Shown in pieces: positions 37,734 to 47,028 of a DNA stretch of 64,000 bases. The notes below the pieces were generated by a model that had not been told where the DNA came from, ran no database searches, and was given only the letters and a program-made list of their open reading frames with translations. A program made the position numbers and the translations under genes. The stretch's first letter is position 1; the number at the start of each line of letters is the position of its first letter. Location: the NCBI GenBank assembly GCA_946056135.1, contig CAMGIN010000003.1:1-64000 (forward strand), written 5' to 3'. Source of the DNA: an uncultured bacterium (GTDB lineage Bacteria > Bacillota > Clostridia > Oscillospirales > Oscillospiraceae).

Positions 37734-38183
37734 TTATCCATTGCTGCCAAGAAGATGGGCGATCCGGGCGCAATGTTCCTCTTCCTTCGCCGCCAGACGC
37801 CGGAACACAGACCCGAACTCCGAGTCCACCGTCCGGGCGGTATACTCCGTCACTGTCCGCCGGGCCCGGTGATAGCATTTCTCCAGCACCTTGTCCGGGC
37901 GATCCTGTATCGCGGATATCCCCTTCGGCCTTTCCTTTCCGCCTCCAGACAGGCGATGCAGTCCCCGCAGGCAGGCCGTGGTCTCCTGTTCCTCCTCCCA
38001 CAACCGCCTTGCCAATTCTCTGGACCTGCCGGTCAGGATTCCCGCCAGATACCGGTAGGCCCCTGCCGCCTCCAGAGAGGATAATACCAGCATCCGCAGA
38101 TCGTCCCCTTCCGGCTTTGTCTGGGGCTGGGCAAATACCCGCTGCCAGACCTGCCGCTCCACATCCTGGTTCTCATTCGCCAT
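37734..38183 (-). CDS. Ferritin-like/rubrerythrin-type helical protein (putative)
   Basis: 'SSLEAAGAYRYLAGIL', 'WEEEQETTACLRGLHRL', 'RRLAAKEEEHCARIAHLL' E/H patterns. Confidence 0.55.
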   Translation of the reverse strand: MANENQDVERQVWQRVFAQPQTKPEGDDLRMLVLSSLEAAGAYRYLAGILTGRSRELARRLWEEEQETTACLRGLHRLSGGGKERPKGISAIQDRPDKVLEKCYHRARRTVTEYTARTVDSEFGSVFRRLAAKEEEHCARIAHLLGSNG

Positions 38184-38320
38184 GGTTAACGCCCCCTTTA
38201 CTATCAATATAGTCCGGAGCCGGGAATTCCTTGCGAAAAACTTTTGAAAAAGCTCTTTTCTTTTTCGGTCATATGTGCTATAATAAAGAAAATGCATCCC
38301 CACTCCAAGGAGGAATGACC

Positions 38321-38896
38321 ATGCCCAGGACCAGCAACAAGGCTGAGATGATTATGGATTATGTCAACCAATTCATTCAGGAAAACGGCTATTCCCCCTC
38401 CGTGCGGGAGATCGGCGCGGCGGTCGGCCTGCGCTCCACCGCCTCCGTCAGCTACCATCTCCAGGCCCTGCAGGAGAAGGGGCTGCTGCAGTCCCCCGGC
38501 GCCAAGGGCCGCAAACGGGCTCTGGTCACCGGAGCCCGGCCTGGGCAGATCCCCATTGTGGGTGTCGTCACTGCAGGAGTTCCCATTCTGGCAGTGGAGA
38601 ACCAGGAGGGCACCATGCCCTGGCACGATCCCGGCTGCTTCGCCCTGCGGGTCCGTGGCGACAGTATGATAAACGCGGGGATCCTCAGCGGCGATATGGT
38701 GGTGGTCCGCCCCCAGCCCAACGCCGATGACGGACAGATTGTGGTGGCCCGGATTCAGGACGAGGCCACCGTGAAACGCCTGCGCCGGAGAAACGGGCAG
38801 ATCTGGCTCATGCCGGAGAACGACAACTACGAGCCCATCGACGGCACGGAAGCCGAGATCGTCGGCATCGTCAAGGCAGTGGTGCGGGAGTATTAA
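38321..38896 (+). CDS. lexA: LexA repressor
   Basis: 'YSPSVREIGAAVGLRSTASVSYHLQALQEKGLL', cleavage-site region 'VTAGVPILAVEN', 'LRVRGDSMINAGILSGDMVVV'. Confidence 0.95.
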   Translation: MPRTSNKAEMIMDYVNQFIQENGYSPSVREIGAAVGLRSTASVSYHLQALQEKGLLQSPGAKGRKRALVTGARPGQIPIVGVVTAGVPILAVENQEGTMPWHDPGCFALRVRGDSMINAGILSGDMVVVRPQPNADDGQIVVARIQDEATVKRLRRRNGQIWLMPENDNYEPIDGTEAEIVGIVKAVVREY

Positions 38897-38926
38897 AAAA
38901 CGTCCGCTCTCCGCGAAAAAAAGTTC

Positions 38927-38955
38927 TTGACAAACGGACACCAATGGTGTATAAA
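38927..38955 (+). promoter_or_regulatory. Sigma70 promoter TTGACA-N17-TATAAA for the T-box leader
   Basis: Read directly. Confidence 0.75.
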
Positions 38956-38969
38956 GAGCATAACTTAAT

Positions 38970-39243
38970 CATGAAACCATTGAAGCGGAAGTAAAGCTGC
39001 AAGGCGCATCCACAGAGAGTTCTGCATAGCTGAGAGCAGAGCGAAAAGCGGGGCAGCAAATGGGCCGCGGAGGGCAGAGGGAAATGGTTCTTCCAGAGTA
39101 TCTTCTGACGCATTGCCAGCGTTAACGGGCAGACGGTGTGTTGGCACCGTGCTGAGGCGGTCGGATTTTCCGGCAAACAAGGTGGTACCGCAGAAATTAT
39201 TGTTTCTGTCCTTGTTCCCTTAGGGGAACGAGGACTTTTTTTA
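38970..39243 (+). promoter_or_regulatory. T-box leader, probable tRNA-Trp specificity
   Basis: AGAGAG (39014), GCTG apical motif, candidate specifier TGG at 39061-39063 (CAAATGGGCC), T-box GGTGGTACCGC (39181), terminator GTCCTTGTTCCCTtagGGGAACGAGGACTTTTTTT. Confidence 0.88.
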
Positions 39244-39353
39244 TTGGGAAAGGAGAATGGCATATGCTGAATCCCGGAAGACGATGGCGATCCCTAACCG
39301 ATCCCATCCATCCAATTCTATAAATACATCACATCAAAAAGGAGTATATTGTT

Positions 39354-40382
39354 ATGAAAAAGGTTATCTCTCTGATTCTGTCCCTGGTCATGCTCGCCGC
39401 TCTGTTCACCGGCTGCGGCGCTTCCAAAACCGCTGAAACCACCCCCCAGACCGCCGCTCCCGCCGCTGAGGCTCCTGCCGAAACTGCCGCTCCCGGTTCT
39501 TACACTGTAGCCATCGTGCAGCAGATGGATCACGCCTCCCTGGACGAGATCCGCAACGCCATTACCGCCGAGCTTCAGGCCGTTGCCGCAGAGAAAGGCA
39601 TCGCCATCGAGATTAAGGAATTCAACGGTCAGAACGACGCCACCGTCCTGAACCAGATCGGCGCTCAGTTGGTGGGCGACAAGGTAGATATGATTATCCC
39701 CATCGCCACCCTGGCTGCCCAGTGCATGATCACCGCCGCCGACGGCACCGGCATCCCCGTGGTCTACGCCGCCATCTCTGACCCTGAGACCGCAGGCCTC
39801 ACGGGCATCCCCACCGTCACCGGCACCTCCGACGCCCTAAACACCGCCTTCATCCTGGACATGATGCTGGCCGTCAACCCCGATATCAAAACAGTTGGCC
39901 TGCTGTACAGCAACTCTGAAGCCAACTCCACCATGCCCATTGCGGAAGCCAAAGCTTATCTGGACGAGAAGGGCATCGCCTATCTGGAAAAGACCGGCAA
40001 CACCTCCGGCGAGATTACCGAAGCCGCGTCCAGTATGGTAGGCCGGGTAGACGCCGTCTTCACTCCCACCGACAACGTGGTCATGGGCACCGAAGCCTCC
40101 GTCGCGGACATTCTGAATGCCGCCGGCATCCCCCACTACACCGGTGCTGACTCCTTCGTCCAGCTGGGCGCCTTCACCACCTGCGGCGTCAACTACACCG
40201 AGCTTGGCGCCAAGACCGCCGATATGGCCGTAGACATCCTGCTGGGCGGTGCGGTCCCCGAATTCCACGTCATGGAGGGCGGCATCATCACCGTCAATAC
40301 CGAGACCGCCGCGGCACTGGGCCTGGACTACAGCGTGTTCTCCACCATGGCCAATACCGTTGTCGAAATCACCGGCGAATAA
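39354..40382 (+). CDS. trpX: ABC transporter substrate-binding lipoprotein (TrpX-like)
   Basis: Lipobox 'LAALFTGCG'; 'AIVQQMDHASLDEIRNAITAEL', 'PVVYAAISDPETAGLTG', 'VFTPTDNVVMG'; downstream of the T-box. Confidence 0.85.
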   Translation: MKKVISLILSLVMLAALFTGCGASKTAETTPQTAAPAAEAPAETAAPGSYTVAIVQQMDHASLDEIRNAITAELQAVAAEKGIAIEIKEFNGQNDATVLNQIGAQLVGDKVDMIIPIATLAAQCMITAADGTGIPVVYAAISDPETAGLTGIPTVTGTSDALNTAFILDMMLAVNPDIKTVGLLYSNSEANSTMPIAEAKAYLDEKGIAYLEKTGNTSGEITEAASSMVGRVDAVFTPTDNVVMGTEASVADILNAAGIPHYTGADSFVQLGAFTTCGVNYTELGAKTADMAVDILLGGAVPEFHVMEGGIITVNTETAAALGLDYSVFSTMANTVVEITGE

Positions 40383-40494
40383 AGAAATGCAAAATGATGG
40401 TATCCCCTTCCTCCCGAGGGGGATACCAACATTGCATGTTTTCCGGTCTATACGTGCTTTTCGACCTAACGCAGCAAGCTGAACATTTATATTC

Positions 40495-40621
40495 GCACGC
40501 ATTGTAGGGCGGGGTCATGACCCCGCCGACCAGCTAGGAAACGCAGTCAGGCAAAATAGACGTAAATATGCGAAACCATGCGTGCGTCGGCGGGGTCATG
40601 ACCCCGCCCTACAATGCGTGC
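40495..40621. mobile_element. MITE-like element with 36-bp perfect terminal inverted repeats, each holding the GGCGGGGTCATGACCCCGCC palindrome
   Basis: Left 40495-40530 and right 40586-40621 are exact reverse complements. Confidence 0.7.
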
Positions 40622-40722
40622 AAGCATAAACAATCATTTACTTCAAAGGCGAACAGGCCAAAGCACTCTCAACTCCACTCTCCTAACTCCACACTTCACA
40701 CTCACAACAAGGAGCAATTCCC

Positions 40723-41616
40723 ATGATCTCAACTGCCGTCATTCTGAGCGCCCTGGAGCTTGGCTGTATTTACGCCCTGGTGGCCATGGCTCTGTTTCTC
40801 AGCTTCCGGGTGCTGAACATCGCCGATATGACCACCGACGGAGCCTTCACCCTGGGCTGCGCTGTGTCCGCCACCGTGGCCGTGGCCGGGCATCCCCTGC
40901 TGGCCCTCCCTGCCGCCATGCTGGCGGGCGCCTGTGCAGGTTTCATTACAGCCTTTTTGCAGACCAAGCTGAATATCCCCTCCATTCTCGCGGGCATCAT
41001 CACCAACACCGGACTTTACACCGTGAACCTGGCGGTCATGGGCTTCTCCTCCAATGTCAACCTGCTGCGGACTCCCACTCTGTTCACTCTGGTGCAGCCC
41101 TACTTGGGCAGCTTTTTCAAACTGGTTCCCGCAGCCGTCATAATTGTGGTCATGGGCATTGCGCTGGTGATCTTCCTGAACACCCGACTGGGTCTTTCCA
41201 TCCGGGCCACCGGCGACAACCCTGACATGGTCCGGGCCTCCTCCATCAATACCGGCTTCACCATCACCGTAGGCCTGTGCCTGTCCAACTCCCTGACCGC
41301 CCTGTCCGGCGCCCTTCTGGCCCAGTACCAGAAGACGGCAGACATCAACCTTGGCACCGGCATGGTCATCATCGGCCTGGCCTCCCTGATCATCGGCGAG
41401 ACCCTGCTGCCCAAGGGAAAGATCTGGATGAAGGCACTGGGCGCGATTCTGGGCTCCATCCTGTACCGCTTCATCATTGCCATTGCCCTGCGGATGGATC
41501 TGCCCAGCGAATGTCTGAAGCTGATCTCCGCCACCATCGTGGCATTGGCCATCGGTCTGCCTGCCATCAAAGCCTATCTGAAACCCGCCACGAAAGGAGG
41601 AAAGACCGGATGCTGA
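40723..41616 (+). CDS. trpY: ABC transporter permease (TrpY-like)
   Basis: 'LGCIYALVAMALFLSFRVLNIADMTTDGAFTLG', 'FLNTRLGLSIRATGDNPDMVRASSIN'. Confidence 0.88.
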   Translation: MISTAVILSALELGCIYALVAMALFLSFRVLNIADMTTDGAFTLGCAVSATVAVAGHPLLALPAAMLAGACAGFITAFLQTKLNIPSILAGIITNTGLYTVNLAVMGFSSNVNLLRTPTLFTLVQPYLGSFFKLVPAAVIIVVMGIALVIFLNTRLGLSIRATGDNPDMVRASSINTGFTITVGLCLSNSLTALSGALLAQYQKTADINLGTGMVIIGLASLIIGETLLPKGKIWMKALGAILGSILYRFIIAIALRMDLPSECLKLISATIVALAIGLPAIKAYLKPATKGGKTGC

Positions 41617-42410
41617 AGCTCCACAATATTTCCAAGACCTTTAATCCCGGCACGGTGAACGAGAAGACCGCCCTGTCCGGCGTAAACCTCCATCTGGCCC
41701 CCGGGGATTTTGTCACCATTCTCGGCTCCAACGGTGCGGGCAAGTCCACCCTGTTCGGGGCCATCGCCGGCTCCTTCGTGGTAGATACGGGTGCCATTCA
41801 CCTGGACGGCGTGAATATCACCAACATGCCCGACTACAAGCGCAGCAAGTTCATCGGCCGTCTGTTCCAGGACCCCCTGAAGGGCACCGCCCCCAGCATG
41901 ACCATTGAAGAAAATCTGGCTCTGGCCTACATGCGGGCCAGCAGCGGCACCTCTCCCTTCTCCATGATCTCCCGGAAAGACCGGGCGGAGTTCCGGGACC
42001 GTCTGGCGGAGCTGGGCCTGGGGCTGGAGGACCGAATGAACCACCCCGTGGGTCTGCTCTCCGGCGGACAGCGGCAGGCATTGACGCTATTAATGGCCAC
42101 CCTGGTGACCCCCAAGCTGCTCCTGCTGGACGAACACACCGCCGCCCTGGACCCCGCCACCGCGGAAAAGGTTCTGGAGCTGACCAAGAAGATCGTGGAA
42201 GAAAACCACATCACCTGCCTGATGATCACCCACAACATCCCCTCGGCCCTGTCCCTGGGCAACCGGACCATCATGATGAACAACGGCTCCATCGTCTTGG
42301 AGCTGGCAGGGGAAGAACGGGCCAACATGACCACGGAACGACTGTTAAAGGTCTTCCACGAACAAGGAATCAGCAATGACCGCATCCTGTTCAGTGCGGA
42401 TGCCGAATAA
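41610..42410 (+). CDS. trpZ: ABC transporter ATP-binding protein (TrpZ-like)
   Basis: 'ILGSNGAGKSTLFGAIAG', 'LLSGGQRQALTLLMA', 'LLLLDEHTAALDP'; overlaps trpY stop. Confidence 0.9.
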   Translation: MLKLHNISKTFNPGTVNEKTALSGVNLHLAPGDFVTILGSNGAGKSTLFGAIAGSFVVDTGAIHLDGVNITNMPDYKRSKFIGRLFQDPLKGTAPSMTIEENLALAYMRASSGTSPFSMISRKDRAEFRDRLAELGLGLEDRMNHPVGLLSGGQRQALTLLMATLVTPKLLLLDEHTAALDPATAEKVLELTKKIVEENHITCLMITHNIPSALSLGNRTIMMNNGSIVLELAGEERANMTTERLLKVFHEQGISNDRILFSADAE

Positions 42411-42413
42411 TCC

Positions 42414-42449
42414 AAAATCGCCTCCGGAATGTTCTCCGGAGGCGATTTT
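42414..42449. terminator. Bidirectional terminator AAAATCGCCTCCGGA...TCCGGAGGCGATTTT
   Basis: 15-bp perfect stem between convergent genes. Confidence 0.8.
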
Positions 42450-42467
42450 CATTGGGTTTCTGGGGAA

Positions 42468-43358
42468 TCACTGGGGTTCCTGACCATTCTTTTCTTCCGC
42501 TTTTTCAGCTTCCGCCGCTTCTCTGGCTGCCGCCTGGTTTACCAGGAGCCTGGCCGGGTCATGGGGCCGGAAGCTCTGCCAGATCAGCACGGTAACGGCT
42601 GCCGCGCAGCTCAGGGCCGCCAGCATCTGGCTGACCCGAAAGGGGCCCCAGTACAGGCTGTCCACCCGCAGGCCCTCGATCATGCTGCGGCCCAGACCGT
42701 ACCAGGCGGCGTAGCCCAGAGCCACCTGCCCATCATACTTCCGCTTTTTCGACAGGAAGTGCAGCAGTACAAAGCCGAGGGCATTCCAAAGGGATTCGTA
42801 CAGGAAGGTGGGATGGTAATACTCCCACGCTCCGGTGACGGTGTTGTAAAGCCCCATGCGGAAGAAGGAATCCGTGGCCGCGCCGAAGGCCTCCCGGTTA
42901 AAGAAGTTGCCCCACCGGCCCATGGACTGTCCGATCAGAAAGCCCAGCAGCACCAAGTCCATCAGCGCGATGAACTTGATCTTCCTTACCCGGCAGAATA
43001 CCGCCACGCCCACAATGGCTCCCAGAACGCCGCCATAGATGGCCAGGCCTCCTTCCCAGATGTAAAGCACCGAGATGGGATTGTCCGCATAGTCCGCCCA
43101 GGAGAAGATCACATAGTAGGCCCGGGCGCAGAGAATGGCAAAGGGCGTGACCCACAGGACGCCGTCCAGAATGTCATTTTCCGAAATGCCGAATTCCTTG
43201 CTCCGCTTGCAGGCATAGAGCACCGCCAGGATCAGACCAACGGCAATGACCAGGCCGTAATAGTGGACGGTCAGTGGGCCGATGGACAGCGTGCGGGCCG
43301 GATTTACTTCGATCCCCAGGAAGAGGAAGGATATGGCGGAATAGTTACTGGGATTCAT
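42468..43358 (-). CDS. lgt: Prolipoprotein diacylglyceryl transferase
   Basis: 'VHYYGLVIAVGLILAVLYACKR', 'GGLAIYGGVLGAIVGV', 'GQSMGRWGNFFNREAFG', 'HPTFLYESLWN'. Confidence 0.96.
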   Translation of the reverse strand: MNPSNYSAISFLFLGIEVNPARTLSIGPLTVHYYGLVIAVGLILAVLYACKRSKEFGISENDILDGVLWVTPFAILCARAYYVIFSWADYADNPISVLYIWEGGLAIYGGVLGAIVGVAVFCRVRKIKFIALMDLVLLGFLIGQSMGRWGNFFNREAFGAATDSFFRMGLYNTVTGAWEYYHPTFLYESLWNALGFVLLHFLSKKRKYDGQVALGYAAWYGLGRSMIEGLRVDSLYWGPFRVSQMLAALSCAAAVTVLIWQSFRPHDPARLLVNQAAAREAAEAEKAEEKNGQEPQ

Positions 43359-44644
43359 ACCGTCTCCTCCTTTGCAATGGGTGTGATGATGGAGAGGCCG
43401 CACCGCGGCTGCCGGACCACCCTGCCCAGGAAATCGCAAATCTCCGACGCCTGGATGCCCCGGTAGACCTCCGGGAACCGAAAATAGGCAAAGTCCGAAA
43501 AATGGTAGGCGCAGATGCGGAAGCATGTGGAATCAAAGCTGTCCAGGTCCCGGATCCGGCGGCCCAAAGCGCTGCGTTTCATCCGCTGGAAGCGCTCCTC
43601 CGGGATCCCCTCGTTCACGATTTTCTCCGCCTGCGCCAAAATAGCGTCCCGGACCGTGGCAGCATCCTCCGAGTCGCCGGAGCAGAGCAGCATTGCGCAG
43701 CCGTCCACGGTCTCGAAGCCGCCGCCAAAGGAGGAATCGATGAGTCCCTGCTCATACAGCCGCAGGTACAGCTCCGAAGACTCCCCGAACAGCGCCTCCG
43801 CCGCCAGATCCGCCACCATTTCCATGCGGATAGCAGCATCCCCCGCTTCCAGGGGTTCGCATTTGAAGGCCAGGTTGAACATGGACATAGCCACTTCCAT
43901 GGTGTGGGAAACCTCCCCGGCAGGGCAGTTCATGTCCTCTTGCCAGGGCCGCAGCTTCCTGCCCACTTCCGTCTTTTCCGTTCCCAGCACCTGCCGGGCC
44001 ATGTCCGCCACCTGCTCCGGGTCCACGTCACCGATGACGCACAGCAGCATGTTCCCGGGGGTGTAGAAGGCCCGGTGGCAGCGGTACAGCACCTCCGGGG
44101 TGATCTCCCGGATGGTCTGGCAGGTGCCCAGGATCGGCACCCGGATGGGATGGGAACGGTACATGGCCTGCATCAGATTGTCGAACACCACACTGTCCGG
44201 AGAATCCTCGTTCATGCCGATCTCCTGGTCGATGATGCCCCGTTCCTTCTCCACGCTTTCTTCCGTAAAATAGGGAGTAGAGACAAACTCCAGCAGCAGA
44301 TGCAGGCTCTCCTGGAAATGCTCCGTACAGGAAAAATAGTAGGCGGTCATATCATAGCTGGTAAAGGCGTTGGTCATGGCCCCCAGGGCGGCAAATTCCG
44401 CGGAGACATCCCGGTCTCCCGGCAGATCAAACATCTTGTGCTCCAGGTAGTGGGCCACTCCCGCCGGGGCATGGTACGCCTGCCCCTCCAGTTCAAAATC
44501 CGTGTGGATGGAGCCGTAGTTGGTTACAAAGTAGGCCAGCTTCTTGGTAAAGCCCTTCCGGGGCACCACCGTCACCGTCAGACCGTTTTCCAGCACCTCG
44601 GTATAGAGGGTTTCGTCCAGCTCCGGGTAAGAAATCCGCTTCAT
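43355..44644 (-). CDS. M16-family peptidase-like protein (YfmH-like)
   Basis: 'APAGVAHYLEHKMFDLPGDRDVSAEFAALGAMTNAFTSYDMTAYYFSC'. Confidence 0.9.
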   Translation of the reverse strand: MKRISYPELDETLYTEVLENGLTVTVVPRKGFTKKLAYFVTNYGSIHTDFELEGQAYHAPAGVAHYLEHKMFDLPGDRDVSAEFAALGAMTNAFTSYDMTAYYFSCTEHFQESLHLLLEFVSTPYFTEESVEKERGIIDQEIGMNEDSPDSVVFDNLMQAMYRSHPIRVPILGTCQTIREITPEVLYRCHRAFYTPGNMLLCVIGDVDPEQVADMARQVLGTEKTEVGRKLRPWQEDMNCPAGEVSHTMEVAMSMFNLAFKCEPLEAGDAAIRMEMVADLAAEALFGESSELYLRLYEQGLIDSSFGGGFETVDGCAMLLCSGDSEDAATVRDAILAQAEKIVNEGIPEERFQRMKRSALGRRIRDLDSFDSTCFRICAYHFSDFAYFRFPEVYRGIQASEICDFLGRVVRQPRCGLSIITPIAKEETV

Positions 44645-45906
44645 CGGCTCGCTCCTTTCAGGAAATAGGTGGTGTGCAGCCGCACCTGCCTGGCCGCTGC
44701 CGCCACGTCCTCCAGCGTCACCTGCTCCACTGCCGCCATGTATTCCGCAGGTGTCATTTGCAGACCGCTGATGGCGGCGGTGGCATAGTAGCCCTCAATG
44801 GAGCCGGGAGAATCGTGAGTGGCACGGAGGCTGGACAGGATGGCCTCCTTGGCAGCCTTCAGCTCCTCCGGCGTGATCCCCCCATTGCGGCAGGCCTCCA
44901 GCTGGGTCAGGATCTCCTGACGGGTCAGCTGCTCCTTGTCAAAGTCAATGCCCGCGGACACCGCCAGAATGCCCTTGGTGCTGTAATACCCGGAACCCAC
45001 AGAATAGCACAGCGACAGCTTCTCCCGGACATTCCTGAACAGCTTGCTGGTCATACCTCCGCCGAAAACGGTGTTCAGCACCTGCATGGCCGGGAATTCG
45101 GGACAGCGGTTGGTGATAGGCGTGGTGAAGCCCATGCATAGCTTCCCCTGGGCCACATCCATGGTCTCCACCACATCCTGCCCCGGGCAGGAATGGAAAG
45201 CCGTCTGTGGTGCCAAGGGCATCACATCCCGCTCCAAATGCTGAAGCAGGGGTTGCAGCAGCTCCGCCACCCGCCCACTGGCCGCACTGCCTACATAGAA
45301 GATCTCGATGGGGCTGGTCCGCAGGCAATGGCGGTAGTGAGCATAGAGTTCCTTCGCGCCGATGGCGGCCACTTCCTCCGGCTCCCCCAACCTTGGCAGG
45401 CCGAAGGTATCAGCAGCGCACATAGTCTTCAGCAGCTGGCCCATGGCATAGGCGCGCTTGTCGTTCAGCTCCGACTCGATGGTGGAGATTAGGTTCTTTT
45501 TCTCGCTTTCCACAAAGGATGTCAGGAAGCCGCCGTCCTCCAGGGGAGAATCCAGCAGCAGCTCCTCCAAAAACGAGAGCACAGGCTGCAGCACCTTGTC
45601 GCCGGGCAGGGCAAACCGGTCATCCATGAAGCCGCAGCAAAGGCCTGTGGTCTGGTAGTCGCCTACCCGCCGTACCAGAGCGCTGACGGAAGCGCCGTAG
45701 AGAGTGTCCAGGTATTCCGTGATAGAGCGCAGGTCCGGGCAGCGCCGGGTGCCCCGCAGCAATACAGAGGGAAACAGCGCATTCCGGGCCGCTTCCTGCT
45801 TGTCCATTTGCCGAACCAGCTGGAAGCTCAGGCAGCCCTGCTTGAATCGGGTGTCCCGGCAAACGCGCAGCGTCACGCCGGAAAGAAGGGATATGGTTTC
45901 AATCAT
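44641..45906 (-). CDS. M16-family peptidase-like protein (YfmF-like)
   Basis: 'MQVLNTVFGGGMTSKLFRNVREKLSLCYSVGSGYYSTKGILAVSAGID'; pairs with the adjacent M16 gene. Confidence 0.88.
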   Translation of the reverse strand: MIETISLLSGVTLRVCRDTRFKQGCLSFQLVRQMDKQEAARNALFPSVLLRGTRRCPDLRSITEYLDTLYGASVSALVRRVGDYQTTGLCCGFMDDRFALPGDKVLQPVLSFLEELLLDSPLEDGGFLTSFVESEKKNLISTIESELNDKRAYAMGQLLKTMCAADTFGLPRLGEPEEVAAIGAKELYAHYRHCLRTSPIEIFYVGSAASGRVAELLQPLLQHLERDVMPLAPQTAFHSCPGQDVVETMDVAQGKLCMGFTTPITNRCPEFPAMQVLNTVFGGGMTSKLFRNVREKLSLCYSVGSGYYSTKGILAVSAGIDFDKEQLTRQEILTQLEACRNGGITPEELKAAKEAILSSLRATHDSPGSIEGYYATAAISGLQMTPAEYMAAVEQVTLEDVAAAARQVRLHTTYFLKGASR

Positions 45907-46067
45907 AATTTGCTCCTTGGGATTTTTCAGTCAGATAATGGATATTATATACCACTTTCTTAAAAATAGGAAGTAGTACACAAAAATTTAAGACTTTTTC
46001 TGTTGTCATTTTTCCGGTTCTGCGGTAGAATATATTCTGCAATTGTATGGATTGGAGGGGATCCGCC

Positions 46068-47003
46068 ATGGCATGGCTGGAAATTACCATTGATACCACC
46101 GCGAAGGACTGTGAAGATGTGGCCGCCTTCCTGACTGCGAAGGGTTTTTCCGACCTGGTTATTGAGGATCAGGCGGAATTTGAAACTTTTCTGGAGGAAA
46201 ACCGGGCCTATTGGGACTATATTGATGACAAACTACAGGACCAGCTGAAGGGGCTCTCCCGTATCAAGCTGTACTTAGAGGACACCGACATCCAGGGAAT
46301 GCAGCGGCTGGAAGATTCCGCCGCAGAAGGAAACCTGACCATGACGGTCAACCCCCTGGCCGAGGACAATTGGGAGGAAAGCTGGAAGGACAGCTATCCG
46401 CCCCAGGAAGTGGGAGACACCTTGGTGGTGCTGCCCTACTGGCTGGCAGACTGGGAAACCCTGCGAAAAAAGATTATTCTGGATCCCGGCCTGACCTTTG
46501 GCACCGGAGCTCACCCCTCCACCCAGATGGTCATGGAGAAAATGGAGCAGGTAGTGAAGCCCGGCTTCCACTGCCTGGACCTTGGCAGCGGCAGTGGAAT
46601 CCTGTCCATTGCCGCCCTGCGCCTTGGCGCGGAAACCGCCGTGGGCATCGACATCGACCCCAAGGCGGAGGACATCGCCCGGGAGAACGCCGCTTACAAT
46701 GGATTTTCCGCGCCGGAGTTCACCGCGCTCACCGGAAATGTCACGGAGGACCAAGCGCTGATGGCTTCCCTGGCCGCCCGGGAATATGACCTGGTGCTGG
46801 TAAACATTGTTGCCGATGTCATTATTGGCCTGGCTCCGACGCTGCCCGGCTTCCTGACAAACCGCAGCACCCTGATTTGCTCCGGCATTCTGGACACCCG
46901 CCTGGACGATGTCAGTGCCGCCCTGGAAAAGGCCGGACTGACCGTCACTGAAGTGAACGCCAAGGAAGACTGGCGCTGCGTCACCGCTGTAAAAGCCTTT
47001 TGA
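46068..47003 (+). CDS. prmA: Ribosomal protein L11 methyltransferase
   Basis: 'DPGLTFGTGAHPSTQMVMEKMEQVVKPGFHCLDLGSGSGILSIAALRLGAETAVGIDIDP', 'VLVNIVADVIIGLAP'. Confidence 0.96.
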   Translation: MAWLEITIDTTAKDCEDVAAFLTAKGFSDLVIEDQAEFETFLEENRAYWDYIDDKLQDQLKGLSRIKLYLEDTDIQGMQRLEDSAAEGNLTMTVNPLAEDNWEESWKDSYPPQEVGDTLVVLPYWLADWETLRKKIILDPGLTFGTGAHPSTQMVMEKMEQVVKPGFHCLDLGSGSGILSIAALRLGAETAVGIDIDPKAEDIARENAAYNGFSAPEFTALTGNVTEDQALMASLAAREYDLVLVNIVADVIIGLAPTLPGFLTNRSTLICSGILDTRLDDVSAALEKAGLTVTEVNAKEDWRCVTAVKAF

Positions 47004-47028
47004 TTCCTCTTTCGGAAAGGAGAAAAAT

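Noticed and set aside
38183-38321. Canonical LexA box upstream of lexA
   Set aside because: No clear GAAC-N4-GTTC palindrome was seen, so no SOS box is claimed.
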